Shown piece after piece: positions 25,012 to 36,800 of a stretch of 64,000 bases of DNA. Position 1 is the stretch's first letter. Each line of letters begins with the position of its first letter. The notes under the pieces were generated by a model. That model saw only the letters and a list, made by a program, of their open reading frames with translations. It was not told where the DNA came from and did no database searches. Source of the stretch: Daucus carota subsp. sativus (taxonomy: Eukaryota > Streptophyta > Magnoliopsida > Apiales > Apiaceae). A program made the translations under genes and the position numbers. Where the stretch lies: contig NC_030384.2 of assembly GCF_001625215.2 (NCBI RefSeq), positions 40,954,390 to 41,018,389 of the forward strand. The letters run 5' to 3'.

Positions 25012-25436
25012 AGATTATAAATGATTTTTTTATTTTAAAAATTTGGAGATGTACGATTTAGACATTTAAAAATATTCAAAATGTTAGAATATTCAATTGA
25101 GATTTTAAATTATACTACAAAATCTTGTGTATTCAATCACGATTTTAAATTATACTTAAAAATTTGATGGTATTCAATTAGGATTGTCCAAAATTCATGT
25201 AAATATGGTGATATTCAAATGTTAGGTGGATTTAAAATAATAGAGATGTTGTTGGACTTTTCGCTGCATTTTGAGGTTTTTGAAATTTCACCAAAATTCT
25301 TGTGATTTTAAGGTGTTATGTTTAAATCCTAAAAAATCTATGTTCATTCTGCGACATTTTATCAAAATCAGATACAATTTATTAAAATTTATAGACGAAA
25401 AATAATTCTTTAAAATCTAATTGAATACACTCCCCG
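25012..25436. repeat. Decayed MITE of the 'GGGTGTATTCAATTGGGATTTTAAA' type
   Basis: Begins GGGTATTCAGCTGAGAT and ends ATTGAATACACTCCCC, with internal repeats of 'GGTATTCAATT' and 'AAAATCT'. The same family appears at 44883-45347 and, eroded, near 39365-39780. Confidence 0.6.
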
Positions 25437-25772
25437 AATCTACCGAATAACCATTAAAAAACAAGATTTGGTGCTAAATTGAAGTAGAAGAGGGTAAAAA
25501 AGTAGATAGTTTTTTAAAAGAAAATATAAAAATGGCCATACTTCTAATAAGCTATATTAATAATTCTGCAACATTTTATCAATAATCCGGATAAAATCAA
25601 CATCATATATAATCCATAAAAATTTGTAGATAAAAAAATATTCATTAAAATCTCAATTAAATACAACTTTAAATATATTAGATAATCAGTAAAAAACAAA
25701 ATTTAGCGCTAAATCAAAGTAGAATAGGGGAAAAAAAGTAGACATTTTTGAAAAAGAAAATATAAAAATGTA

Positions 25773-26021
25773 CTCCCCTTCCCCCTCATTTGTTTACATT
25801 GGGGGACGGGGGCTCGGCACGTATTAATGCTCTCGTAAAACGTAGTTCGATAAATTATTTTAAACTTCCTTTTCTTCTGAATAAAAATTTGATATTTAAA
25901 TGTTTGTATAAAAAAATAAAAAAATAAAAAATAAATTATAAAACTATATTTTATATGCGCCTTAAAATGCGTGTCGAGTAATGTGAAAAACTGTAAAGAA
26001 ATGAGGGGAGGGGGGAGGGAG
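25773..26021. mobile_element. Stowaway-like MITE
   Basis: CTCCCCTTCCCCCTC at the left, GAGGGGAGGGGGGAGGGAG at the right, bordered by TA. 249 bp; the interior resembles the copy at 9729-9979 (CTTTT.TCTGAATAAAAAT block). Confidence 0.85.
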
Positions 26022-27520
26022 TAACCATGACCATATTTTTATTAAGAGATAGCATAATAACTCGTATTATTCAAAAAAATATTTTAAATTTCAAGTTTTT
26101 CGCATAAGTCATAAATTCAGCTCAAAGAGTTCTAGATCACCTTAAATCATAAAAATCGGCTCAAAATCGAGCCAAACATGGTCTTCGACAAACTGGCGGA
26201 TAGTCTAGCTTTATGTAAAAATAGTAACAAAAAGTATTGATATTCTCAGTGTCTCTCTCATTATTTTTTTCAAATAGTTCAACACGTATTTTAAGATATA
26301 TATATAAAACATAATTTCAAAAGTTAAAAAAAAAAAAATTGTATGAAATTTTAGATATTAATTTTTAATTAAAAACAGAATTAAAATGATCGATCAAACT
26401 GCATCTTATAATAATATTAACCTACGTTTCGGACCTCCGTCGTCTAATCTAAACAATTAAGAGCAGGAGAGGAAATATAAAATATGATGATTATTTAAAG
26501 TTTATGCAAGAAGATGGACTACGAGCATGTTAGTAGTAAAAAAATACTCAAGAATAGTACAACTGGAACTGGATAAGCATCAAGAAACATCCTTGTCCTT
26601 CTCGGTAATTCACCAACTCTAAGGCTTCATTGTTTGACCACCCTAATCAATAATTTAATAGTTATGACCTAAATATATGGAAATAAAATAAATTCAATTA
26701 TAGACTATCTTATTTTAATTTTGAAGATAGTATAAAAATATATTTTATACCATAAATAATTGACTTATTTTTACAAATAAATAATATTAATATATATTAA
26801 ACACTACAAACTAAATATATTATAATAATATATTTCAAATAAGTTTTTATTTTTATATTTCTATAGTTAAAACGAGTCAAACACCTTGAAGAGGATAATA
26901 TCTAAAATATTAATATATTTCAAATAAATTTTATTTCTATAGTTAAAACGAGTCAAATACCTTGAAGAGGATAGTATCTAAAAACAATAATTAACTTTGG
27001 CAAAAAAATAATATTAATTCTTATGCAGGTCATATTTATATTGTTACGATTCATGGTATTTTTTTCTTATCTATAATTTTTAATTTTATTTTAAAAAATT
27101 GATAATTATATCCATATAATGAATTTTTAGTTTGATGAAATCTTAGGTACATTAATTTCAGTTTTTAAAATATCTTTCTTATAAATTCCATCCCATATTA
27201 TTTTTTATTCATATATTTAATAAATAGTAAGAACTGATGCTATAATGATAGTGGTTGTTACATTTAACTTTTTCATTACTTTAGGTGATAGAGTACTATT
27301 TTTTTTTTGATAAAGTGATAGAGTATTAGTTAATTGAGTGTTTAGTTTTTTTTTTGCCATAATTGAGTGTTTAGTTAGTTGCATTAAAATGTTATTCGAG
27401 ATTGGAATAATAAATACCAGTAAAAATTTAAAAATGATGATGAGATATATATGAATTGCGTGATCCGAGATCAGTACAGAAACAAAAAGGGAGTTCAATT
27501 GATAAGAGATTCTCAGAAGA
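26022..27520. other. AT-rich spacer upstream of the PI4K-gamma leader
   Basis: Very AT-rich. A local direct duplication is visible at 26826-26985 (ATTTCAAATAA.TTTTATT followed by TAGTTAAAACGAGTCAAA, present twice). No gene seen. Confidence 0.5.
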
Positions 27521-27529
27521 GACAGAGTG

Positions 27530-30060
27530 CCCATACGTATAGAGAGAGAGACACACACAAAAAGTAGAGAGAGAGAGAGAGGGGGTTTTGGATCGGAGAA
27601 GACGCACTATCCTACTCCAATAACTCGCCGCCGGTCATTCTTCTTGCCGCCGGTGAATGCCTCTGTTACTCTCTCGGTGCGCTCTCAATCTCTAATTTTC
27701 ATCATCTTTTTCTACTTATATATACGTACAGTTTTTCATTTGTATATCGTTCTTTATTGTTTTCAATTAGTTAAAGAAACTGATTTTTCGTTGAATTAGT
27801 TGAACGCGAGTGATTTGCCTTGTTGTAATGCATTTGAATTATGGATTTTGTTGATTAAATGTGTGTATTGTGTGCTAGTGGTTTCTTGATTGAATGATTT
27901 GCGTTGAGAGAGATTAAGGTCGGAATTTTAGAAAGACGTGCTTCTTGTTGTTTACGGTTGTGTTTTGTTCTCTTTCTGTATCGGAGAGGGACTAGGTCTT
28001 GCGTTATTAAGGGAATCTGTGTAACAAATGAGTTTGTTTTTTTTTCCTTCTCTGGACTTTGTTAAGCTATAACGTGTTACGGTTCTCTTTATTAAACCTT
28101 CTATTTTGTGTGATTTTATTATTGCATCTTTGCTTTCACTTAGCTGCCGATTTTAGATAGAAGCTGCTTTGAACTCGCATAGCTAGTTTTAGTTATGATA
28201 CAGTTCATTTGTTAACAAAATGCAACAATAATAATACACATTCTGTCCTTTTATTTTACTTTTAGATTGTTTATACCATTTACCTGAAATATTAGAGTTA
28301 CATGGAGGATTAAAATGATAGTATGTATAATATTGTCAATGGAAATATTAGGCATATAGAATCTCTTGGCTTCCATTTTTATGCATTCCCTAATTTAGAA
28401 CTGGACATTGATGGAGTGACATATTTGCAAAAGTAGAAATTGTTCGGGACTTTTGTTGCAGTTGAAATAAAGATGTATTGACTTCAAAGTTTTCATCCTA
28501 GATTGTCGGGGAAATGCGGTGACAAAATATTGAAGAAATGGTGAAAAGTGTGAGCGCAAAAGAAAATCTTAAGCTTTTGTATAATAATGGATTTATGTGT
28601 AATAAAGAAATTAAAAGATATGATAACATTTCCTACCCTCTTTTACATGATTTACTTTGCTTAAGCTCTTCCTAATTGAACAAGTATTGGGCTCGAGGAT
28701 GACTTACTTTGCTAAGTAACTTCCTCCTCCTTTATTTGAGAATTCTGTTGTCGTTACCAATAGTATAGACGGAATGATTTTGAACTCTTACTTTACCTAT
28801 TTGTGTGGCTTAAATATGTGCCTGCAAATTATGGTCACCCTCGAATAATTCGCAGTGTGCAATCTCACCCGAAGTCCAGCGTATTCAGTGGAAGCTATTA
28901 ATGACTCATTTTGTGTGTGGTGCTCTGGTTTGAACCTCAACCCAATTATATTCTGATTAAGGTCCATGAGAGAATAAGTTTGATGCCTGCAAATTTGTAT
29001 GAATGATACTTGAGCTGTGTTTGTCATTTAATTAGTTTTTAGACTAAAACCACTGTTTTTTGTAAAAATCTGTGGTGAATTTTTCATATATGTCAGTTGT
29101 AGGACGTGGTTTATTTTAATGCCTCTTTATTCTTTTGTATAGGACATTTTACAGTTAGGTTGTATACCTTGTAATTTTGTTCCTCAATTCCTGGATGGGC
29201 TTCCTTTCGTTTATATTGTACGCTTCATTATTATGATTACTGTTGTAACTGTTAGTTTTTCTGTTTTCAATATGAATATTTTCTGTTTCAGATAGTGCTT
29301 GGTAGAAATACTAAATTAGCTGATTCACAATGCTTTATTATACTGCCACATATACTGAATTTGTTAACATGATCTAAATTTATTGCTCTTATTTTTTGAA
29401 CTGTACTAAGTGTTGAGGATCTGAGAGTTGCAGTACTCTGTGTAACGTTGATCTTCGATCTATTTCTGTAGTTGTATACTCTGGAAACAGGATATGCGTT
29501 CTCTTGCAATATTTAACATTTGGTAAAGCAAGTAATCCTATAGAATGTGATTTATACTATAGGAAGGAATGTGTATCGTGTCATCTCTTATCATGTAGTT
29601 TTTGCAAGTGTGAAACCTGAAATATAAATATAAGAATTAATTTTTTTTTATGAACTTACCTTGGCCACGATCTTTTCATTATGTAAAAGTAACTATTGAT
29701 AAGTGAAAACTGAAATAATTACAATGCATTTCATCATTTTTCTTAATTTTCTGATGCTAGCATATGCAATGTTATTTAAAACACTTTTCAAGCCTCACTT
29801 TCTCTTCTGTTCATGCAGATGTAGGTCACATGCAGTTCAACATTGCTGATTTTCGATTTTACTGCTACTGTCGCTGGTTGAGTACCTCCATCTAATTATT
29901 TCATTCTGTGACAGTTATTGATAAAAGTGAGAATTGATCGATGGTTGTGCGGGGTAATCTTAACCCTCTTGTTGGTACCGGCAATTGAATTCAGTGCTTC
30001 CTGGAGGGAGAAGTTAATGACTTTTGATATCTTTTAACACTTTCTCCTTCCTTGAGGATA
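27530..30060 (+). promoter_or_regulatory. 5' leader of the PI4K-gamma gene with a ~2.1 kb intron and upstream ORFs
   Basis: A GA-rich microsatellite (27540-27585) and a C/T-rich stretch resemble a non-coding first exon. The donor is probably near 27650-27680 and the acceptor at TTCATGCAG (29818). The second leader segment contains short upstream reading frames: 29830-29895 (21 codons), 29941-29988 (15 codons) and 30017-30037 (6 codons), plus an ATG-stop at 29819. Such leaders can dampen translation. The exact intron borders are inferred. Confidence 0.55.
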
Positions 30061-31974
30061 ATGTCTCCAAAGTTGAACACACCTGTTCAAACCCAGATGG
30101 CTGTTCCTTTATTTAGAAGCTCCTACGGCGGTGATTATGAAGGGAATGGCAGATCGGAAGGGAAACCTGCTAAGAGACGGGTGTTTGTGCAAACTGAAAC
30201 TGGTTGTGTCTTGGGAATGGAGTTAGATCGTGGAGATAATGTCCATACAGTGAAAAGGAGGCTGCAACTTTCCCTCAACGTTCCTACTGATGAGAGTTCT
30301 TTGACATTCGGTGATATGATATTGAACAATGATCTCAGTTCAATTCAAAATTACTCCCCACTTCTGCTAACCAGAAATCTCATGCACAGAAGCTCATCAA
30401 CTCCCTGTCTTTCACCCACTGGGAAAGCTCTCCAACAAAGAGACAAGAGTGGTGTTATTGAGATTCTTGGACGATCGAAACTCTTTGCTAGAACAAATGA
30501 ATTGGTTAAAGATATTGTGAAGGCAATTAAGTATGGAGTTGAACCTATTCCTGTCAACAGTGGGCTTGGTGGTGCTTATTACTTCAGCAACCTCAAAGGT
30601 GAGAGTATTGCAATCGTGAAACCAACAGATGAGGAACCTTTTGCACCAAACAACCCCAAAGGATTGGTAGGCAAAGCCCTTGGACTGCCGGGCATGAAGC
30701 ACTCTGTTAGGGTCGGTGAAACAGGATATCGAGAAGTAGCTGCCTACCTTTTGGATCATGATCACTTTGCCAAGGTTCCCCCAACTGCTCTTGTAAAGAT
30801 CACACATTCTATCTTTAATGTCAATGATAGTGTTAACGGTAACAAACTTAAGAACAAAACCGTGGTTAGCAAAATTGCTTCTCTCCAGCAATTCATCCCG
30901 CATGACTATGATGCTAGTGATCACGGGAGCTCAAGTTTTCCAGTTGCTGCTGTACACAGAATAGGAATACTAGACATCAGGCTTTTTAACACTGACAGGC
31001 ATGCAGGTAATCTTCTGGTCAAAAAACTTGACGGTGTTGGAAAATTTGGTCAGGTTGAACTTGTACCAATTGATCATGGCCTTAGTTTACCAGAGAGCTT
31101 GGAAGACCCGTATTTTGAGTGGATACACTGGCCTCAGGCTTCTATTCCCTTCTCAGAGGAGGAACTTGAGTACATAAGTAATCTTGATCCTTTTCGTGAA
31201 TCTGAAATGCTGCGGACTGAATTACCCATGATTCGAGAGGCATGCTTACGGGTTCTGATACTTTGCACAATTTTTCTTAAAGAAGCAGCAGCTTTTGGGC
31301 TCTGCCTTGCTGATATTGGTGGGATGATGAGCAGAGAGTTTCAAAATAATGTGGAGGAACCTAGTGAGCTTGAACTTATATGCCTGGAAGCAAGGAAGGC
31401 CATAGCAGATAAAGAAATATCATATACAGAGTCTCGATATAGAGGTAGATATTCATCTGACTTAGATTTTGAAGATGCAGTGATAGCCACTACCCCAATC
31501 TTATCACAGGAGTCTTTGAGTGGATCTCCGTTTCAGTATGAGATTAAAGGATTAAATGGCTGGAATCCACTTTTTAAACTAGATGAAAGCATTGAGGAAC
31601 CAACAGCAGATGAGGTGCTAACTAGCGAAGTTCTGACCAAGATGCACCAAAATCAGGGCTGTGATCCATCTACTATTTCCAGGCTCTCTTTGTCTTTGAA
31701 AAGGTTTGGGTTTAGTGAGAAATGCCAGCGAAGCAGGAGCGGGAAACAAGAAGCTACTTATCCATTGGATACTACATTCGGGGTCAGAAAAAGTGCCAAG
31801 GAGTTGCTGCCTCAGACGACAAACTTTGTGAAATTGGCAGACATGAATGAAGACGAGTGGATTATGTTCTTGGACACCTTTGTTGAACTTCTTTTCCCGG
31901 CGCTTGTTGATAGGAAATCATTAAGCATTAGCTCAAGATGGAACCAGAGGCTCGGTGCCTCTTGTCAGTTTTGA
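30061..31974 (+). CDS. PI4KG: Phosphatidylinositol 4-kinase gamma (type II) with ubiquitin-like domain
   Basis: Single uninterrupted frame of 637 aa. The start ATG (MSPKLNTPVQTQMAV) is typical of the plant gamma group. A ubiquitin-like domain (~residues 42-105, RVFVQTETGCVLGMELDRGD) comes first. The kinase core follows: GLGGAYYF and AIVKPTDEEP (nucleotide-binding Lys), GETGYREVAAYLLDH, catalytic loop DRHAGN (Asp ~312) and metal-binding IDHG (Asp ~338). Length fits the 620-650 residue PI4Kgamma5/6/7 subgroup. These proteins are called type II PI 4-kinases by homology; several plant members act mainly as Ser/Thr protein kinases binding ubiquitin-pathway partners, so lipid kinase activity is not certain. 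The coding region is intronless; introns appear confined to the leader. Lies tail to tail with the RING-PHD gene. Confidence 0.95.
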   Translation: MSPKLNTPVQTQMAVPLFRSSYGGDYEGNGRSEGKPAKRRVFVQTETGCVLGMELDRGDNVHTVKRRLQLSLNVPTDESSLTFGDMILNNDLSSIQNYSPLLLTRNLMHRSSSTPCLSPTGKALQQRDKSGVIEILGRSKLFARTNELVKDIVKAIKYGVEPIPVNSGLGGAYYFSNLKGESIAIVKPTDEEPFAPNNPKGLVGKALGLPGMKHSVRVGETGYREVAAYLLDHDHFAKVPPTALVKITHSIFNVNDSVNGNKLKNKTVVSKIASLQQFIPHDYDASDHGSSSFPVAAVHRIGILDIRLFNTDRHAGNLLVKKLDGVGKFGQVELVPIDHGLSLPESLEDPYFEWIHWPQASIPFSEEELEYISNLDPFRESEMLRTELPMIREACLRVLILCTIFLKEAAAFGLCLADIGGMMSREFQNNVEEPSELELICLEARKAIADKEISYTESRYRGRYSSDLDFEDAVIATTPILSQESLSGSPFQYEIKGLNGWNPLFKLDESIEEPTADEVLTSEVLTKMHQNQGCDPSTISRLSLSLKRFGFSEKCQRSRSGKQEATYPLDTTFGVRKSAKELLPQTTNFVKLADMNEDEWIMFLDTFVELLFPALVDRKSLSISSRWNQRLGASCQF

Positions 31975-33804
31975 GACACTTGGCCACATGCTTATCTTAA
32001 TAAAGGACACAGAGAGAACTATTACCGTGTTAGTCTGTTGTGTAAGGTGAAGATATATGTTATGATGTTAATAGCCTGGTTTTCTTTTGCAAAATAGTTT
32101 GTTTCGTCTATAGAGTGTATATAGTTTCAGACCAGTGAATCAGTTATCAGGATGTTGAGTTCATTTTTGCATATATATAAAGAAGACTTTGCAATCTTAT
32201 ATTTACTCTAAAGTACATTTCTGATTGTTGGTCTGAATTAGACAATTACTCAATAGACAGGGGATGAAGAATTTATATCACTATTGCAGATATATGCAGA
32301 CTCTTTCACAAATGCTAGAATATACTAGCCTGCTTGAACAGTTAATTCTTGTGTTATCTATAACATAGATTCAAATTAAGTTATGTCTTTGGTTGGGGAG
32401 AACGGAATAGAATGACTAATTATAAATGAAAATAACAGAGGTAGGGGGAAAGTTTTGAAAAAAATTGAATGGACGTGGAATTGTTATGATGAGATTTGAA
32501 AAAAACTTACTGCCCTCTTTTGGGGTTTCACTAAAAAGATGCCTACCAACGGAGGACACGAATTCTACTGGAGGCACCCTTTGAGTTTTCATATTAAAGA
32601 AGTTTTGTTGATCTTTCTTCAACGGACCTACAAGCTCGTGATTTTGCATGCCGTAGCAAATTTGATCGCATTTTCTTATAGTTTCTCCCGAACGTAAAAT
32701 TTAAGATCTCGAATTTTGGAATTTCCGTAATTATTCATCTGACAGATATTTTACAATTTGCTGCAAAATTTAACAATATGGGTCATAGGCACTAGATATT
32801 CCTGAGAACAAAAATAATTAGAGCATCTCCAGCAATGAAGAAATCTTAATTAAAAATTGAGTTGGCATATCAAAAATAAAAAATATAGTCAATCTTTTAA
32901 AAACATTACATTTCAACTATACCCGCTCATTATCTATAATGATCCACTGCATGGTTGTAAGAAATCCGTAGAAAAATCACACATCACTTATTAGCATATT
33001 ATAGTGATATATTCTATTTATAACAATCTAAAATATTAAAACATACTAATTTCAAATTATAGCTCACATGTTCAGCAAATTTTACATAATATCCCACATG
33101 TCTAATTTAGACAATCATTATAGCCAATTCATTGCAATGCTCTTGCAGGACCCAAAATAGTGAGGCAAATTGTGCAAGAAATTTCTTTCTTTTTTTTTTT
33201 TTTTGTTATATCCCTGTATGTATGGTGTCTCCAACTGAAGTGGTTATCACATGTATAAGAGAGTGGAAGCTATAGATTCATTATATATATGTACAATAAA
33301 CAAAGGGTTTAAAGATTCTAGCTTCAGAAAATTTTTCATGACGAAAATAAGATATAACAGAGACATTATAAGGGGAGAAAATGCCTCAAATTGAAAAGGG
33401 CAAAGTCGGAGAGTGTCAAAAGATCAACCACAACCCGCAAATATGTGTAATAGCATATTTCGGTCAATAAAATAATTCCATTAACCAAATCATCATATTA
33501 CTATCCATATTGCAGGAACGAACTTTGTGCCAGTACACCATTATAAGGTGTAAGGTTTTAAGAGAAGATTTATAAAGTACCTCGCAAGCAGCGGGAAAAT
33601 GGGGGTATCTCTGCTTCACATTTATGAGACAAGGTTTCATTTATTGAGTTGTGACGTTACATATCTGAAGATCAAGTAGCTTATTTCTATATAAATATAC
33701 AAAAATTAAGCACTTACAATTCCGACATACAAGGTTGTTGAAAAAAATACTTCCATCATTGTCAACAGCTTTCATCAAAATGAAAGTGCCAAAATGAAAG
33801 CCCC
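31975..33804. other. Convergent intergenic region between PI4K-gamma and the RING-PHD gene
   Basis: 3' UTR of the kinase to about 32220, a MITE at 32821-33142, a poly-T run near 33186-33204, and the 3' UTR of the minus-strand gene near 33680-33804. No gene seen. Confidence 0.55.
32821..33142. mobile_element. PIF/Harbinger-like MITE, eroded
   Basis: Left GAGCATCTCCAGCAATGAAG and right CATTGCAATGCTC are imperfect inverted repeats; flanks TTA and TTG. Non-coding. Confidence 0.6.
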
Positions 33805-36800
33805 TTAGCATGATGATTCAAATTTAGTCCTTTTTTCAAGCATAATGGTACTGACAACATCTTTCACGAAAATGAAAAAACATTCTCTGCAAGAGCTGGG
33901 CATTAGAGTAGACCTTCTTGCTCTTTCTGCATGACTACAAATTGAGCTTTGGAAGGTTCGGGCTCCAGGCTTTGAAGTCCCTATACCACATGCAGCTAAG
34001 ATGGAGTGTGTAGCAAGTCTAGCAACTTCCTTGAATGTATTGGTATCTGAAAGCATGAAAGAAAGGTTCTTAAAGATGCTAAAAAAAAGTTCAAATTTTA
34101 CAGCAGCACTGCCAAGGAGTCGACCAAATGGTTTCTATTATCTAAAAATTCAGGGAAAAAAAAGAGATTGAATGCACTTCTAATAGTAAAAACAAAAAAA
34201 TTTAGATCTCTCCAATTTAGCAAGATACTACTTGCCTTGAACAGGGGGCAAAAAATTATTTGAATCATGGATTTCACATAATAATAACATAAATCGGCAA
34301 TGTCTTCCATATGATATCAACCATATAAATTTTCATTGGCATTTTATCTTTTACTGTTAACACTAACATGCCACAGCCTTTAACACTGCACAGCAACAGC
34401 ATTCTGATATTTGCATACGAGCATATCCTTACGAAAACAAATTTCAGTTCTTAGTCATGAAAACTAAATTAGAATTGTTGATTGTTGAGTAACTATTAAG
34501 CACTTGAAAACACATAAGTAGATGCTGTTGGGAGCATGCAGACATACCTAGCTTCTTATCTGTGCTTATTAGCTTCAAATTGAGCTTGACGAGGGATTGA
34601 ATTTCACTCTTGGCATCACTTTCTATCCTGGCCTTTCCATCTGCCACACTTTTGTTCACCTTACTTTCTTCCTCAATATTGGAAGAGGGGAAAGATGCAT
34701 GAAAATTCTGTTTGGCAATAGAACAATTTTCAGCAACAGACCCTGTACTACAGCAAGTAGAACCGTTTTTTGAGAATGTTACAGGTAAACTTTCAGATGG
34801 CAGATTCACAATGTTTCCGAGATCCACTCCAACTTGAACTGAATCTTGTGCCATTTTAATTTTCGACAATTTAGAAGATTCTGTGGAATGCTTAGCTGGA
34901 TAATCGAGATTTGGAACTGTACACAATTTCTCGTTTTCATATTTGTGAAATCCAGGCTTATTATTATGTTTTGCCACAAGGTAGTCACGGTGATCGCTAA
35001 CCAATTTGTTACCATCATGAGCCTTATTTCCAACTGCCAATGATGAGAGAACAATTGACCTCACACTACTCGATTCCTTTAGAGAGTCTCGGTGATTGTT
35101 ACCCAATTTGATACCATCATGAACCTTATTTCCAACCTTATATGATGAGAGAACCATTGACCTTACACCACCAGATTCCTTTGGTGTTCTGATATTACTG
35201 ACAGGACGCTTTAAAGCATTTGAGGTACATATAACATTGTTCGTACATCTCTTATTTTCAATTGACTTTGCAACAGTCATCATCTTCCAGGCCTTGTCAA
35301 TATCTTGTGTGCAATTATTGTTAAAGGAAGAACTCTTTTGAGGCCCCGCTTGCTGATTTGAGCAGGATGAGGTATTTGGTTGAGAAGTACGTTTTCGTAC
35401 CTCATCCCAGCCATGGCTACTAGTTGTAATAGAAGAGAAGCTCAAGGACCCCTGTCTGATCTTATCCCAATTTTCACGTAATGCACGTATTCGACCATTA
35501 ACATCGCGACACTGCCGTAACGTTCTTGCTCCCAGTTGACTTCTACCAGATTCAGCAGATTCAGCAGGATATTGTGCTTGAGAACTGTGCTCAACATTAG
35601 CTCTTTCTCTACGTATCCCATCATCACGCACACGTCCTGATGATAAACATCTTCGTTTAGTTGATAATCTCTCGACACCATGAGAACCGGGTTCCCTGAC
35701 AATATCATGGATGGATACAGGGGCTTCAACCGAGGGAGGTTTTTGATGGTTCCGTAAACTAGTTTGATTGCCCCAATTAGCATCAGCGTCACCTGAACTG
35801 TCAGCATCGAGATCATTGTCATCCCTGGCATGCTCGTCCCTCAAAACAGTACAGTCTTGGCAAAACCAATCACCCTCAGGTACAGTACCACCCAGCCCAA
35901 CACAGTATGTATGTGAAGCAGAGTCACATAAATCACATAACAATAGAAGACATTCGTCTGAAGTACTGTGGCACACAGTACACTGTACTTCTGCATACTG
36001 ATCCCGTGGTCCAGTAGTGACATTTCCAAAATGATAGTGGACCTGCATGTCAAGAAGATGTCTAAAAGTTACTAAAATTCTCTAATGAACTAGAAACTGC
36101 ATATATTATTATATGGGAGCATAGACTGGAAACCTTGATAAAATACTAGTTGTCAATACTCAATACTTGTAGTCAAATACTCATGCAAGGAGTATTACAG
36201 GTCACCCTCATATGTATACTTCCTGCGTTCTTAAATATCCGCCTTCTAATTTTTTGGCACATATTTTAAAATGTTTTGACCACATAGCTACATATATTAT
36301 TTTTAAAACTTTCTTTTTGTGAATAATAGTTTTGATTTAATATTTTTATTTATAAGAAGAAAATTTTCAAAATAATAATTTTAACTATGTGATCAAAGCA
36401 CATTAAAGTGCATGCCAAGAAGTCGAGAGGCAGATATTCAAGAACGGAGGGAGTATTTTGAGACACAAAAGCATATATTCAGGGACAATCTGAGTATACA
36501 TAAACAAGTATAAATCTTTCCCAAGAAAGACTAATGGCTCATATCTTATAATACAATCACATACAACAATTTGCTTTCAATACATAATATACAGAAATCA
36601 ATTACTGGTGTAAGAACATATACTCCAGAAAAATGGTGTTAAGAATATATAGAGAACCCGTGGCACATACAAAGATGGGTAACTCTGACCACATAGTGTA
36701 ACTCTTCTACGGCAAACAAACATAAACACAAAGAATCATGGATGACTTCGAGTGATAGCTCTTTACACAATATAGCTCACTAGAAATGAAAAAATAATAT

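Noticed and set aside
30052-30060. Upstream start for PI4K-gamma
   Set aside because: The codons before 30061 begin with TTG; the MSPK start fits the family.
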